64,000 bases of DNA from an uncultured Psychroserpens sp. (GCF_947503375.1 NZ_CANNDQ010000006.1:62001-126000); one strand, 5' to 3'. Positions 9,358 through 18,828 are shown, counted from the first letter of the stretch. Program-made: numbers and translations. Notes: a model not told the origin generated them from the sequence alone.

Positions 9358-11040
9358 CTATTTTGAATATCTTTTTCTCCTAAATAAGTTGAAAGCAAAT
9401 CCGAAAAACCCTAATACAACAAGTGGTAAAGCTATATTAATGATTTGCCATTTTAATTTTTGATTTTTAATTTTTTCTGAATCTAGAAATGCTAATTTGA
9501 CTTCCTTTGTTCTAATGTTTATAAGTCTATCATCATTGAGAAGGTAGTTGACAGCATTTTCAAGAAATTCTTTATTACCAAACTTTCGTTTTGTTAAGAA
9601 CTCAAACCCTAATTCTTGTGGTTTGTTACGTATAACTTCATTTTTAATCACATCACCATCTGCTATGATAATCATTTTAGTAGGTGAGCTTCTAGTTTTA
9701 TCATTATTTATTTTAAGGGGCTTAACTCTTTTGTCGTAAACTGAAATAAATTCTCCTTCAAGTAACACAGCGAGTGTTTGATTGGGTTGGGTGTAGGTTT
9801 CTGGATTAGGTTGTTTGGTAACAATATCTAAATTGATTTCTCGAGGAATACCTTCTAACTTTGTGAGTTGTGAACTGCGAAGTAAGACTGTTTTTTTGAC
9901 ATTACTTTTGTTTTTTAAAGTATCTATTTGGCTAGCAAAATCGAATTTTACAGGATCTAGATTGGTTGTAATAGGATGATTAGGGTTACTTGCGGCCAAA
10001 GGTGAATAAGGCCATTGCACAGGCTGGAATTGAGTGTTATTTCCTTCTCCAATAGCTAACGGGATAGGAGCAGAGTATAGATCATTCACGATAACTGGGT
10101 TGATACGTACACCATACTTAAAAAAGAAATCATTTAAATTCAAATCTTTCATGATGGCAACTGCTTGACCTGAATTATTAAGCAAACTATCGCGATCCAT
10201 CACAATACTTTCAGTTAGCCATAAGCTTTTACCGCCATTCATTGTGTACTGATCGAGTACATATTTTTCTTCTTCAGTAAATACCACACTTGGTTTTGCT
10301 GAGATTATTAAATCATATTCAGAAATATCCTTTAAGGTTTTTAAAGGGTTATTAGATACGCTGTCTAAGGTGAAAGGTGCTAAAAAATAATGCTCACTAA
10401 GCTTTTTTAGTAAATCAGCTATATAAATATCATCTAATTGTCCGTTTCCTTTTAATACAGCTATTTTCTTTTGTTTAGGCATAACGAGTTTTTTAAAGGC
10501 TTCAGCAAAAGCATACTCTAAATTTTGAATAGAACTATTAACCAATTCTTGATCTGTAGCTCCGATTTTATTTTTAATCAAAGGAATGATAACGGTTTGT
10601 TCATTGTAGCTTGCTAAAGCCCATGGGATAATTAGCTCTTGAGATGTCTTTCCATCTTCTTTTATATTGATTTGAAAAGGTTGCAGGCCTCGCTGAGATA
10701 GTTGTTGAAGGTTTTGATTTCTGGTTTTTTCTTCAGCTAGAGGATTTATAAAGTCAAATTTGATTTGATCATTATATACAGAAAACTCTTCGAGGAGTTG
10801 TTGGGTTTCATTGCGAAGACGCCTAAATTCTGAAGGGAAATCACCTTCTAGGAATACATCAATTATTATTGGCGAATCAACACTTTCAACAGTTTTAAAT
10901 GCTTCTTCTGATAAGGTATAACGCTTATCTTCAGTTAAGTCAAACCGTTTATATACATGGCTAGAGATTACATTAATAACAATGATTATTAATAATGTAA
11001 CTGCAATAACAATACTATTTGCTTTATTCTTTATCATCAA
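9358..11040 (-). CDS. gldG: Gliding motility ABC transporter substrate-binding protein GldG
   Basis: A 560-residue component of the GldA/GldF/GldG ABC transporter linked to flavobacterial gliding. It has one N-terminal membrane helix (residues about 9-27) and one C-terminal helix (about 530-550), with a large periplasmic domain of the GldG/IFT52-like type (KRFDLTEDKRYTLSEEAF, KKIAVLKGNGQLDD, SEYDLIISAKPS). The start overlaps the end of the preceding small gene by 17 bases, indicating one operon with gldF. The first two codons are both ATG, so the true start may be either. Confidence 0.95.
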   Translation of the reverse strand: MMIKNKANSIVIAVTLLIIIVINVISSHVYKRFDLTEDKRYTLSEEAFKTVESVDSPIIIDVFLEGDFPSEFRRLRNETQQLLEEFSVYNDQIKFDFINPLAEEKTRNQNLQQLSQRGLQPFQINIKEDGKTSQELIIPWALASYNEQTVIIPLIKNKIGATDQELVNSSIQNLEYAFAEAFKKLVMPKQKKIAVLKGNGQLDDIYIADLLKKLSEHYFLAPFTLDSVSNNPLKTLKDISEYDLIISAKPSVVFTEEEKYVLDQYTMNGGKSLWLTESIVMDRDSLLNNSGQAVAIMKDLNLNDFFFKYGVRINPVIVNDLYSAPIPLAIGEGNNTQFQPVQWPYSPLAASNPNHPITTNLDPVKFDFASQIDTLKNKSNVKKTVLLRSSQLTKLEGIPREINLDIVTKQPNPETYTQPNQTLAVLLEGEFISVYDKRVKPLKINNDKTRSSPTKMIIIADGDVIKNEVIRNKPQELGFEFLTKRKFGNKEFLENAVNYLLNDDRLINIRTKEVKLAFLDSEKIKNQKLKWQIINIALPLVVLGFFGFAFNLFRRKRYSK

Positions 11041-11518
11041 ATTTTATTGCTTCTTTGTAAGGATTTATAGCAACAGCATAATCGTCTTTAAACACAATTT
11101 CTATGCATTCTTTATTTGTATTGAATGCGCCAGGTTCAATACCTAAGCTATAATTCCATTTGTTTGTATCGTGATTTTTTTTACTATCGTTCCAAGTTAA
11201 CCATTCATAAGCACCTAAAAGTGCTTCTACTTCAACTTTTGACTTCCCTATTAAAGCTTTTGATTGTATCATGTCATCAGATAGTTCATATCGTAATGTA
11301 GGTTTTTCTTTCCAGGTTTCTGAAACAAAATGTTTTTGGTGATGGTAATTTGTAAATATATTTATCATTGGGTAAGCAGCATAGAAATACACAATGGGCG
11401 TAATTAATAAACTTACTAAAATAGTTAACCATTTACGCTTATCTATGGTTTTAACAAATAGAAAAACCAATATAAAAACGATGCACATTAATATGACCAA
11501 TGGTGTGTTGATTATCAT
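11024..11518 (-). CDS. Unknown membrane-anchored protein with BamE-like motif, inserted between gldF and gldG
   Basis: A 164-residue protein I do not recognise by name. Two N-terminal hydrophobic helices (residues about 5-23 and 30-50) are followed by a soluble domain. The segment LIGKSKVEVEALLGAYEW, then WNYSLG and ECIEIVFKDDYAVA, resembles the SmpA/BamE-type fold (G-x-t-x-x-x-V-x-x-x-L-G followed by two strands). It overlaps gldF by 4 bases (ATGA) and gldG by 17 bases, so it is translated with both. In the gld loci I know of, gldF and gldG are adjacent, so this insertion is notable. The BamE resemblance is inference from pattern only. Confidence 0.75.
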   Translation of the reverse strand: MIINTPLVILMCIVFILVFLFVKTIDKRKWLTILVSLLITPIVYFYAAYPMINIFTNYHHQKHFVSETWKEKPTLRYELSDDMIQSKALIGKSKVEVEALLGAYEWLTWNDSKKNHDTNKWNYSLGIEPGAFNTNKECIEIVFKDDYAVAINPYKEAIKFDDKE

Positions 11519-12243
11519 TGACTAGCATGTTTTATGTTCAGTTTAGTAAGCATAATGAACAGTGTTGTGACACTCAAAAAATAAATAATATCTCTGGTGT
11601 CTAAGACACCTCGACTCATACTTTTAAAATGAGATTCCATACCGAGTTTTTCAATACGAAACATGTCACCAAAAAGATTGTAATTTGATAGGCCTTCAAA
11701 TCCAAAATAAAAAATAAAGCAAATAAAAACAGCAGTGATAAACGCAACAATTTGATTATCTGTTATACTCGATGAGAATACACCAATAGCAGTATAAGCT
11801 GCGACAAGGAATAAAAGTCCAAAATAAGAACCCATAACACTTCCCATATCTAAATTACCTTCTGGATATCCTAATTTTGAAATTGTATACACATAAAGCA
11901 GCGTGGGTAACAATGCAATGAGTATTAAAATTAAAGCACCTAAATATTTACCGAGTATTATATTTAAATGACTGATGGGTTTTGTGAGTAACAACTCTAG
12001 TGTGCCTTGCTTTTTTTCATCTGCAAAACTTCGCATAGTAACAGCTGGCACTAAAAAAATAAGAATCCATGGTGCTAATAGAAAGAAAGATGATAAATCT
12101 GCAAACCCATTATTTAGAATATTAAAACTTCCTTTAAAGAGCCATAAGAAAAGGCCGTTTAATACCAAGAAAATTGCAATAACCAGATAGCCAATCGGTG
12201 AGGCGAAGAACGTATTGATTTCTTTTTTTAGAATTGCTAGCAT
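11515..12243 (-). CDS. gldF: Gliding motility ABC transporter permease GldF
   Basis: ABC-2 type permease of 242 residues with six membrane helices, opening with MLAILKKEINTFFASPIGYLVIAIFLVLNGLFLW and the family signature TMRSFADEKKQGTLELLLTKPI near residue 70. It forms the membrane channel with GldG, while the ATPase GldA is normally encoded elsewhere. It begins 2 bases after the upstream membrane protein and overlaps the next gene by ATGA, so it lies in the middle of a continuous minus-strand operon. Confidence 0.95.
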   Translation of the reverse strand: MLAILKKEINTFFASPIGYLVIAIFLVLNGLFLWLFKGSFNILNNGFADLSSFFLLAPWILIFLVPAVTMRSFADEKKQGTLELLLTKPISHLNIILGKYLGALILILIALLPTLLYVYTISKLGYPEGNLDMGSVMGSYFGLLFLVAAYTAIGVFSSSITDNQIVAFITAVFICFIFYFGFEGLSNYNLFGDMFRIEKLGMESHFKSMSRGVLDTRDIIYFLSVTTLFIMLTKLNIKHASQ

Positions 12244-12245
12244 TA

Positions 12246-12656
12246 TTATTGTTTAGATATTAAACGTTTATGATTCACCAAAGATATTAAACCATGTATT
12301 GTTACACCAAAAAATACCATATAAAGACTCAAACGTGTTAATGGGCGTTCTATGTTGTTAGTTGGGAGTTCAGTAAAAAAGGCATAGATAATTAAGCAAC
12401 TGGCAATAACAATTGGTACAGAGCCAAAGGTTTGTATTTTGAATATTAGTTTGTGTTTAATGGGTTTCATATATGCACCTATAGCCACATTGATTAACCC
12501 AAATAACAAAATGTATAAATGACCAGCCCTAAATAAAGCTCTATTCATCAACTCCATATCTTTTAAGTGATCGTATTTATGATGCATGTATTGACCAGTC
12601 AATAAAAATGTAACAACAATTATAACTCCAAAAAAAAGATGAAACCTACCTAGCAT
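12246..12656 (-). CDS. Hypothetical four-helix membrane protein
   Basis: A 136-residue protein with four predicted membrane helices (about residues 4-22, 44-64, 75-95 and 107-127) and no motif that I recognise. A histidine-rich loop (GQYMHHKYDHLKD) follows the first helix. It ends 2 bases before gldF and is therefore likely co-expressed with the gliding transporter genes, but no functional link can be shown. I consider it real because of its coding composition and tight packing. Confidence 0.75.
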   Translation of the reverse strand: MLGRFHLFFGVIIVVTFLLTGQYMHHKYDHLKDMELMNRALFRAGHLYILLFGLINVAIGAYMKPIKHKLIFKIQTFGSVPIVIASCLIIYAFFTELPTNNIERPLTRLSLYMVFFGVTIHGLISLVNHKRLISKQ

Positions 12657-12740
12657 GTTTCGTTATTTAATATCAAATTTCATTTTATCTAATTCTCTAA
12701 CTTTTTCAAGAACCTTATAATATACATACATATTGAGAGT

Positions 12741-13037
12741 TTAATCAAGTGAGACTAATTTCTCAACACTCCATGCTTCAGGCTTGGCATTGAAAAGTGG
12801 TTTGGTTTTAGACCAAATAGCTTTAAATAAATCCGAACGCTTGTAATTTTCCAAGTTTGCTTCAGCTGTCCAGTAACTATACGTAAAAAAGATATTTGTA
12901 TTGTGTTTATCGCGATAGAGTTCTAAAAACTCACAACCATCAAATGCTCTAATGTGATGTTTTTTATTTTCAAAACTGATTAGAAATTCATTAATTTTTG
13001 AAGAATCAAAACTCATTTTTACAATTCTAACAAACAT
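12741..13037 (-). CDS. ABM-domain protein (putative quinol monooxygenase type)
   Basis: A 98-residue single-domain protein of the antibiotic biosynthesis monooxygenase fold, a dimeric ferredoxin-like alpha/beta barrel. The pattern FVRIVKMSF...FENKKHHIRAFDGCEFLELYRDKHNTNIFFTYSYWTAEANLENYKRSDLF is typical: first strand, Arg-x-Phe-x-Gly-Cys-x-x-Leu, then W followed by a helix. Cofactor-free oxygenases and plain stress proteins share this fold, so the reaction cannot be assigned. It lies 5 bases after the SAM hydroxide adenosyltransferase gene in the same operon. Confidence 0.82.
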   Translation of the reverse strand: MFVRIVKMSFDSSKINEFLISFENKKHHIRAFDGCEFLELYRDKHNTNIFFTYSYWTAEANLENYKRSDLFKAIWSKTKPLFNAKPEAWSVEKLVSLD

Positions 13038-13042
13038 AACAT

Positions 13043-13879
13043 TTAAATTTTTGAAAAGTTAATCGTTACTGTATCCATTACTTTTAAACCCATTAGTGTA
13101 GAAGCACTACCAACGCTATAATTATCACTTTTATAAACAGCAATTTCTAAATAACCTGACGAATTAAATACCACTAAGCCTTTGCCTTCATCATAACGTT
13201 TATCTTCTGGAATGTCAAAATTTATAGCATCACTATATTTGTCGTATATTTTTTTAAACTTATAACTTCGAGCAGAAATTTCGTAAGCTCTTGTTTTTTG
13301 TATCGTTTCAAAAAATTTACGCTTGATATTTGTAATAACGTTTCCATAGTTGTCAATATAGATAACACTACCAATAATTTGATTCTTATCATCGTTTACA
13401 AACGGAATCAGGTTTTTAATAGGTTTAATAGTGTCTATTACTTTTCCAATGACCTCTAATGTTCCTCCACGAGCAATATGGCAAGCTACATTAACAAACA
13501 CATCTAATACCGGAAAGCTGGTAGCAACACGATCATGAATATTAATTTCTACGATCTTTTGTGGTGCTATTTCTGAACATATCATACTCATAATGCCATT
13601 ATTGGCACAAATGAAGTAATGATCGTCCAATTTAACAGCGATGTGTTTGTTTTCAGGATTAAGTTCAGAATCAATGCCAATAACATGAATAGTTCCTTTA
13701 GGAAAGCTACTATAAGCATTTTGAATAATATAAGCTGCTTCAGGCACATTGAAAGGTGCAACAGAGTGTGAGATATCAACAATTCTCACATTAGGCAATT
13801 CACTATAAATAGCACCTTTGATTGCACCTGCAAAATGATCTTTTTCGCCAAAATCGGTTGTTAATGTGATGATTGCCAT
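13043..13879 (-). CDS. S-adenosyl-L-methionine hydroxide adenosyltransferase family protein (DUF62)
   Basis: A 278-residue enzyme of the fluorinase/chlorinase/DUF62 superfamily, which in most bacteria splits SAM with water to adenosine and methionine. The N-terminal signature IITLTTDFGEKDHFAGAIKG, then DISHSVAPFNVPEAAY and the C-terminal NYSVGSASTLMG, are present. I see nothing that would indicate a halogenase. It is the first gene of the minus-strand operon running towards gldG, and it is divergent from phoH across a 211-base gap. Confidence 0.9.
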   Translation of the reverse strand: MAIITLTTDFGEKDHFAGAIKGAIYSELPNVRIVDISHSVAPFNVPEAAYIIQNAYSSFPKGTIHVIGIDSELNPENKHIAVKLDDHYFICANNGIMSMICSEIAPQKIVEINIHDRVATSFPVLDVFVNVACHIARGGTLEVIGKVIDTIKPIKNLIPFVNDDKNQIIGSVIYIDNYGNVITNIKRKFFETIQKTRAYEISARSYKFKKIYDKYSDAINFDIPEDKRYDEGKGLVVFNSSGYLEIAVYKSDNYSVGSASTLMGLKVMDTVTINFSKI

Positions 13880-13995
13880 GTGCTAAGCAATAGAATTTTA
13901 GTGTTGATTTGCAAACGCTTTTAAGATTAAATAAAACTGTTAAAAACTAATCATATTTTAATCATTTGGAAACCTTATGAATAAAATACTTTAAT

Positions 13996-14035
13996 TATTT
14001 TTGATAGTATAGATGTCAAAAATGAGTCTCATTTT
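13996..14035 (+). promoter_or_regulatory. Candidate phoH promoter box with downstream inverted repeat
   Basis: TATTTTTG at 13996-14003 fits the -7 consensus TAnnTTTG, although the nearest TTTG (13965-13968) is too far upstream to be a good -33 box. Sixteen bases on lies a perfect inverted repeat AAAATGAG-T-CTCATTTT (14019-14035), just after the expected transcription start, where an operator or 5' hairpin could act. Confidence 0.35.
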
Positions 14036-14090
14036 CTCTCATCACAAAACTAATAAAACAAAACAGATTAATTTATAATTCGCAACGCTT

Positions 14091-15044
14091 TTGAACGAAC
14101 TTATTTTAGAACTAGAAGAAATTACTCCCAAAGAATTTTTTGGAGCTCAAAATGTCAATATTAAAATTTTAAAAGAATACTTCCCCAAACTTAAAATTGT
14201 AGCTAGAGGTAATAAAATAAAGGCCTATGGTGATGAAGATCTATTAGAAGAGTTTGATCGTCGAATGAATATGCTTATGATACATTTTAGTAAGTATAAT
14301 AAAATAGATGAAAACATCATAGAACGTGTTTTAACAAGTCAGAGTAGTGATGATTATACAACATCTGAACAAAGTGGTGAAGCTATTGTTCATGGTGTTA
14401 GTGGTCGTATTATAAAAGCGCAAACAGTTAACCAACGAAAATTAGTTGAGAGTATGCGTAAAAATGATATGGTTTTTGCAATCGGACCAGCAGGAACAGG
14501 TAAGACATACACAGGTGTAGCTTTAGCAGTTAGAGCATTAAAGAATAAAGAAGTTAAGCGTATAATTTTAACACGACCTGCTGTAGAAGCTGGAGAAAAC
14601 CTTGGGTTTTTACCTGGTGACCTAAAAGAGAAATTAGATCCATACATGCAACCACTATATGATGCTTTACGAGATATGATTCCTGCTGAGAAATTAGCTA
14701 ATTTTATTGAGAATGGCACCATACAAATTGCACCTTTGGCTTTCATGCGTGGTCGAACATTAGACAATGCATTTGTTATTTTAGATGAAGGACAAAATAC
14801 CACTCATGCGCAAATGAAGATGTTCTTAACGCGTATGGGAAAAAATGCTAAGTTTTTACTTACAGGTGATCCTGGTCAGGTAGATTTGCCACGTCGCACA
14901 ATTTCTGGATTGAAAGAAGCATTATTAGTACTCAAAAATGTTGATGGTATTGGTATGATATACCTTGATGATAAAGATGTCATCAGACATAAATTAGTCA
15001 AGAAAGTAATTGAGGCATACAAAAGTATAGAAAACAGAGACTAA
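14091..15044 (+). CDS. PhoH family ATPase
   Basis: Cytoplasmic PhoH-like protein of 317 residues, the usual length. Walker A GPAGTGKT is at 132-139, Walker B VILDEGQN at about 229-236, and an N-terminal KH-like segment lies in residues 1-100. These ATPases are linked to RNA metabolism, though the substrate is unproven. The start is TTG: a stop codon lies five codons upstream, the next in-frame ATG is about residue 59, and the conserved N-terminus NELILELEEITPKEFFG begins right at the TTG. purC follows after 19 bases and is probably co-transcribed. Confidence 0.93.
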   Translation: MNELILELEEITPKEFFGAQNVNIKILKEYFPKLKIVARGNKIKAYGDEDLLEEFDRRMNMLMIHFSKYNKIDENIIERVLTSQSSDDYTTSEQSGEAIVHGVSGRIIKAQTVNQRKLVESMRKNDMVFAIGPAGTGKTYTGVALAVRALKNKEVKRIILTRPAVEAGENLGFLPGDLKEKLDPYMQPLYDALRDMIPAEKLANFIENGTIQIAPLAFMRGRTLDNAFVILDEGQNTTHAQMKMFLTRMGKNAKFLLTGDPGQVDLPRRTISGLKEALLVLKNVDGIGMIYLDDKDVIRHKLVKKVIEAYKSIENRD

Positions 15045-15063
15045 AGATACACTGCATTAAAGC

Positions 15064-16023
15064 ATGACAAGCAATACGATAATAGCATCCGATTTTAAGT
15101 TTCCAAATCAAAAGGGTGTTTACAAAGGGAAGGTAAGGGAAGTCTATAATATTAATAATGAACAACTGGTCATGATCGCTACGGATCGGCTTAGTGCTTT
15201 TGACGTTGTTATGCCCAAAGGGATCCCATATAAAGGCCAAATTCTAAACCAGATTGCAACAAGCATGATGAAAGCAACTGAAGACATCGTCCCAAACTGG
15301 CTAACAGCTACTCCAGATCCTAATGTGGCTATTGGTCATTTGTGTGAACCCTTTAAAGTAGAAATGGTTATCAGAGGTTATATGTCTGGGCATGCTGCAA
15401 GAGAGTACAAAGCAGGTAAGCGTTTATTATGTGGTGTGGAACTGCCTGAAGGTATGAAAGAAAACGATAAGTTTTCAGAACCTATAATTACACCAGCTAC
15501 AAAAGCCGAAATGGGAGATCACGATGAAGATATTTCTCGTGAAGACATTTTGAAACGAGGCATTGTCTCTGAAGATGATTATCTTGTGCTTGAAGATTAT
15601 ACGCGTAAATTATTTCAACGCGGTACAGAAATAGCAGCATCTAGAGGGTTGATATTAGTCGATACCAAGTACGAATTCGGTAAAACTAAAGAAGGAAAGA
15701 TTGTTTTAATTGACGAGATCCATACACCAGACTCATCACGTTATTTTTATACTGATGGCTATCAAGAACGTCAAGAGAATAATGAACCACAAAAACAGTT
15801 GTCTAAAGAGTTTGTACGCCAATGGCTTATTTCTAATAATTTTCAAGGCTTAGAAGGGCAAACTGTTCCTGAAATGAGTGATGAATATATCCATACTGTA
15901 AGTGAACGTTACATTGAATTATATGAAAATATTATGGGAGAAAAATTTGTGAAAGCAGATGTTTCTAATATTCAAAGTAGAATAGAGGCTAATGTGATGT
16001 CATACTTAAAATCAATAGCTTAA
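15064..16023 (+). CDS. purC: Phosphoribosylaminoimidazole-succinocarboxamide synthase
   Basis: Purine biosynthesis enzyme joining CAIR and aspartate with ATP to SAICAR. Of 319 residues, it is the longer type. Motifs are [11 protein letters not shown] (ATP loop), [28 protein letters not shown] and [10 protein letters not shown] followed by [13 protein letters not shown]. Its stop TAA shares the palindromic TTAA (16020-16023) with the stop of the convergent serine hydrolase gene, so the two genes overlap by 4 bases and no terminator lies between them. Confidence 0.96.
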   Translation: MTSNTIIASDFKFPNQKGVYKGKVREVYNINNEQLVMIATDRLSAFDVVMPKGIPYKGQILNQIATSMMKATEDIVPNWLTATPDPNVAIGHLCEPFKVEMVIRGYMSGHAAREYKAGKRLLCGVELPEGMKENDKFSEPIITPATKAEMGDHDEDISREDILKRGIVSEDDYLVLEDYTRKLFQRGTEIAASRGLILVDTKYEFGKTKEGKIVLIDEIHTPDSSRYFYTDGYQERQENNEPQKQLSKEFVRQWLISNNFQGLEGQTVPEMSDEYIHTVSERYIELYENIMGEKFVKADVSNIQSRIEANVMSYLKSIA

Positions 16024-17501
16024 TTAATTTTCTCAGCTTCAATGTAAAAAGGAAGGGCTATATCATATTCATTATCTTTTCTAAATAAAGCAGAAAAATG
16101 ACCTTGCAATTTGTTCTCGCTCAATAGTAAATTCATATTGCCATTGGTAGTTTCAGATTTTTCTGTAAGAGGATTTTTTACTAGTATGTTGGCACTTCCT
16201 CTCAGGATAAGTTGAGCATCAATATTTAAGTGTTGTATCTTTTGTTTTTTATTTTGATTAAATGAAAAGTATAAATTATCAGATTCAAAAGTAAAGTGCA
16301 TTGGATACTTTTCGGAGCCAATATGTATATAGCCTTCCCAACTATTACCGTTCATTATATTAGTATTTAATGGAGTTGAATTGTTGGCTTCATATGCCTC
16401 TATTTTAGAAAATGCTTTTTTTGCAAATCCAGTAACTAAAACATCAGCTATTTTTATAGCTTGAATATCTGCTGAACTTTGATAGTCTTTATTTGCTAAA
16501 CAAATTACTGCGATGTTTTTTTCGGGAATAATTGTTAGGTTTGAGTTGGCTGATTTTGGAAAACTTCCATTAGATACTAACCATGTCGTGTCATCATCGA
16601 TGTTAATGCTTCCCCAACCTAGAGCAGTAATAGATGAAGCATTGGTTTTACTATAATGTAGGCTATCTATTAAGTCTGAGTTTAGAATAGTTTTTCCTTT
16701 CTCTTTTAAATTATGACGTGCATACAAGATCAAATCATTTAAATTTGAAAATGTTCCAGCACCAGCTGATGGTATAAAAATGGAAGGATTACCAACATCT
16801 CGAATAGGATTGGAGAACTTAGACTTGTTTGCGTTTTCAGATGAAACATATGAATTGACCATATTCAAAGGGTTGAATATTTCTTCTTCCAAAACTTGGT
16901 GATAAGGTTTTCCAGAAGCTTTCTCTATAATAGCTTCTAAAATACCATAAGAATAGTTCGAGTATTCATAAGTACCTTTAGGTAATGTGCTTATACCATA
17001 TTTTGTGATCCAATCTTGGTTACTAGCTTCAGATGCAAAAGTAGTATTACTGTTAAGGAATATCCAACCGTGTGGAATACCAGCAGTCATGTTTAATAAC
17101 TCACGTATGGAATAACGTCTTTTGTTATAAAATGTAAGTTTATTTGGAAGATACTGTTCCACAGGGTCATCTAATGACATATTCCCACTTTCTACGAGTT
17201 TCATAATAAGGGTTGCAGTAATTGATTTGGATAATGATGCAATTGGGTATTGTGAATCTGGTAAAATTTGAAATTCCAGTGAATCAGTGGTTTTTAAAAA
17301 GGATTCTTTCCATATAATACTTCCATTTTGTACTACCGCAACAGAAAAGGAAGGCGTTTTCTCTTCTTTAACTAGATTTATAATCTCATTTCTTATAGTG
17401 TCAAATTCTTTAGGTGGTCTTATCACTTCATCTTGACTTTTTGAAGTATTGGTTTGGCATGAGACTAATAAAACACCTATAATAATAAAAAAAATCTTCA
17501 T
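16020..17501 (-). CDS. Serine hydrolase lipoprotein, class C beta-lactamase fold
   Basis: A 493-residue predicted lipoprotein (signal [15 protein letters not shown], lipid-bearing Cys15) with a beta-lactamase/penicillin-binding-protein-like domain at about 35-360. The nucleophile motif SLSK (Ser89, Lys92) and the YSN motif (Tyr180-Asn182) are present, and residues about 385-490 form an extra beta-rich C-terminal domain found in esterase/peptidase members. It is likely a peptidase or esterase rather than a resistance enzyme. The gene stands alone; its upstream region carries four phased repeats. TTTG followed by TACATTGC on the minus strand at roughly 17558-17600 may be its promoter. Confidence 0.88.
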   Translation of the reverse strand: MKIFFIIIGVLLVSCQTNTSKSQDEVIRPPKEFDTIRNEIINLVKEEKTPSFSVAVVQNGSIIWKESFLKTTDSLEFQILPDSQYPIASLSKSITATLIMKLVESGNMSLDDPVEQYLPNKLTFYNKRRYSIRELLNMTAGIPHGWIFLNSNTTFASEASNQDWITKYGISTLPKGTYEYSNYSYGILEAIIEKASGKPYHQVLEEEIFNPLNMVNSYVSSENANKSKFSNPIRDVGNPSIFIPSAGAGTFSNLNDLILYARHNLKEKGKTILNSDLIDSLHYSKTNASSITALGWGSINIDDDTTWLVSNGSFPKSANSNLTIIPEKNIAVICLANKDYQSSADIQAIKIADVLVTGFAKKAFSKIEAYEANNSTPLNTNIMNGNSWEGYIHIGSEKYPMHFTFESDNLYFSFNQNKKQKIQHLNIDAQLILRGSANILVKNPLTEKSETTNGNMNLLLSENKLQGHFSALFRKDNEYDIALPFYIEAEKIN

Positions 17502-17660
17502 CAGCTATGTTTAAATTATTCGATTGCAAAGCTTAGTTAAGGTTATAAGGCTAAAAAAATGCAATGTATGGGATAGCTTAATTATTCAAAGCCCAAACAT
17601 TAAGTAGCCTTTGATAAAAATATAAATTAAAATTCAGTCTTAATTGTGAGCATATTATCT

Positions 17661-17732
17661 TTAAAACAAAAGCTAACACATTAAAACAAAAGCATACGCT
17701 TTAAAACAAAAAGGCATATTTTTAAAACAAAA
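17661..17732. repeat. Four phased copies of an 11-bp direct repeat TTAAAACAAAA
   Basis: Copies begin at 17661, 17681, 17701 and 17722, so the spacing is 20, 20 and 21 bases, close to two helical turns. The bases between the copies differ. The array fills the gap between the stop of the HGSNAT-like gene and the upstream region of the serine hydrolase gene, where on the minus strand it reads TTTTGTTTTAA. It could be a set of binding sites on one face of the helix or a curved A-tract element. Confidence 0.8.
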
Positions 17733-17733
17733 T

Positions 17734-18828
17734 TCAATTCGCCCTTTTAATAGCCTTCATCAATAATCTTAAATAATTATAAATAAAAGCATTGGTTTTT
17801 ACGTAATGGAAAGAAATAATACAGACGATGATCATAAAGGCAATGGCACCTAGTATTGCTTCAGTAGGATTTAAAGATTTTTGAAAAAAAAGTTTTAGTC
17901 CAATACCTGTAAAACTTCCAAATATGATGATGAAATGAATGACATATATTGATAATGTTTTCTGTCCGATTTTACTAATAAGTGATCCCTTTAATAGAGG
18001 CTCGGCTGCATAGAACGCACCAAACAGAATGAGTACATTCCCAAAACGAGTGAAAAGATAATTATAGTAGGCAGAGGATTTAAAGAGTTCAATGTCTGTT
18101 AAATAATAGAGTTTCATTAATAACCATGAGGAATATTCTACAAGCAAACTACCAATAGCAAAAAATGAGATTACTGTGATCAATCTAAATCTGTTTTTAT
18201 GCACATGTGAGAAAAATATAGTCGCCAGAAAACCACCAAAAGCCGTAAACCCAAACCAAGGCAAGATTGTGAAAATAGATCCATTTGCTTTAGTCATGTA
18301 ATTAGCCAAAACTTGTGGAATTTGATTTAAGTCTAAGTTACGATACAAGGGTTCACATAGAAAACAGAGACTACCAACAAGTAACAAGAACAACGATAAT
18401 AAGCCTATATGCTTACGGAATAATATATAGAAACCTATGAGCAAAATGAGTGATAAACCAATACACTGAAGTACATCAATCACAAAGATATAGCTACTGA
18501 ATTCACCTCGTAACCAGCCAAAAACATCTATTCGCAACGCATAACCTATTCCTAATAAGAGTAAACCTCTATAAAAGCCTTTTCTAATTCTAGGTCCATC
18601 ATTACCTTTTGCTTTAGCTCTCAATAGCAAATACAAGAACACCAAACCAGATATAGTAAAAAAAGTTGGCGCAGTAATGCCTCTAAAGTACGACCATATT
18701 TGATAAGCCATATTATTTTCATCTCTGTATATAGGACTCAGAAGCGTGTCAATAAAATGACCTTGAAGCATCATCAAAATAGCAAATGCACGAACAGCAT
18801 CAATGAAAAAGATTCGGTTGGTTTTCAA
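17734..18828 (-). CDS. HGSNAT/DUF1624-like membrane acyltransferase
   Basis: A 364-residue membrane protein with about ten helices. The N-terminus RIFFIDAVRAFAILMMLQGHFIDTLL is the signature of the heparan-alpha-glucosaminide N-acetyltransferase/DUF1624 superfamily: the IDxxRGxAI-like segment and the GH dyad carrying the proposed catalytic His. Members move acyl groups across the membrane to sugars, but the substrate here is unknown. It is flanked by long non-coding stretches on both sides and is probably a single-gene unit. Confidence 0.82.
   Translation of the reverse strand: MKTNRIFFIDAVRAFAILMMLQGHFIDTLLSPIYRDENNMAYQIWSYFRGITAPTFFTISGLVFLYLLLRAKAKGNDGPRIRKGFYRGLLLLGIGYALRIDVFGWLRGEFSSYIFVIDVLQCIGLSLILLIGFYILFRKHIGLLSLFLLLVGSLCFLCEPLYRNLDLNQIPQVLANYMTKANGSIFTILPWFGFTAFGGFLATIFFSHVHKNRFRLITVISFFAIGSLLVEYSSWLLMKLYYLTDIELFKSSAYYNYLFTRFGNVLILFGAFYAAEPLLKGSLISKIGQKTLSIYVIHFIIIFGSFTGIGLKLFFQKSLNPTEAILGAIAFMIIVCIISFHYVKTNAFIYNYLRLLMKAIKRAN

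Noticed and set aside
12663..12731. 22-codon open frame on the minus strand (begins MYVYYKVLEKV) between the ABM gene and the four-helix protein
   Set aside because: It is in operon position and amphipathic, but too short to support without comparison; it is reported only as a possible micro-ORF.
13043..13879. Fluorinase or chlorinase assignment for the SAM-dependent enzyme
   Set aside because: The family as a whole matches, but most members are hydroxide adenosyltransferases and nothing points to a halogenase; no halogen-metabolism genes adjoin.
14390..14803. 137-residue open frame opposite phoH
   Set aside because: It lies wholly inside phoH, which has intact Walker motifs; the reverse frame is low in conserved pattern and is a shadow.
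16020..17501. Antibiotic-resistance beta-lactamase
   Set aside because: The class C fold is shared with esterases and peptidases, and the extra C-terminal domain and lipoprotein signal fit these better.
17661..17732. Possible CRISPR array in the four repeats
   Set aside because: Repeat units are only 11 bases and the spacers about 9 bases, with no cas genes; CRISPR repeats are normally over 20 bases.
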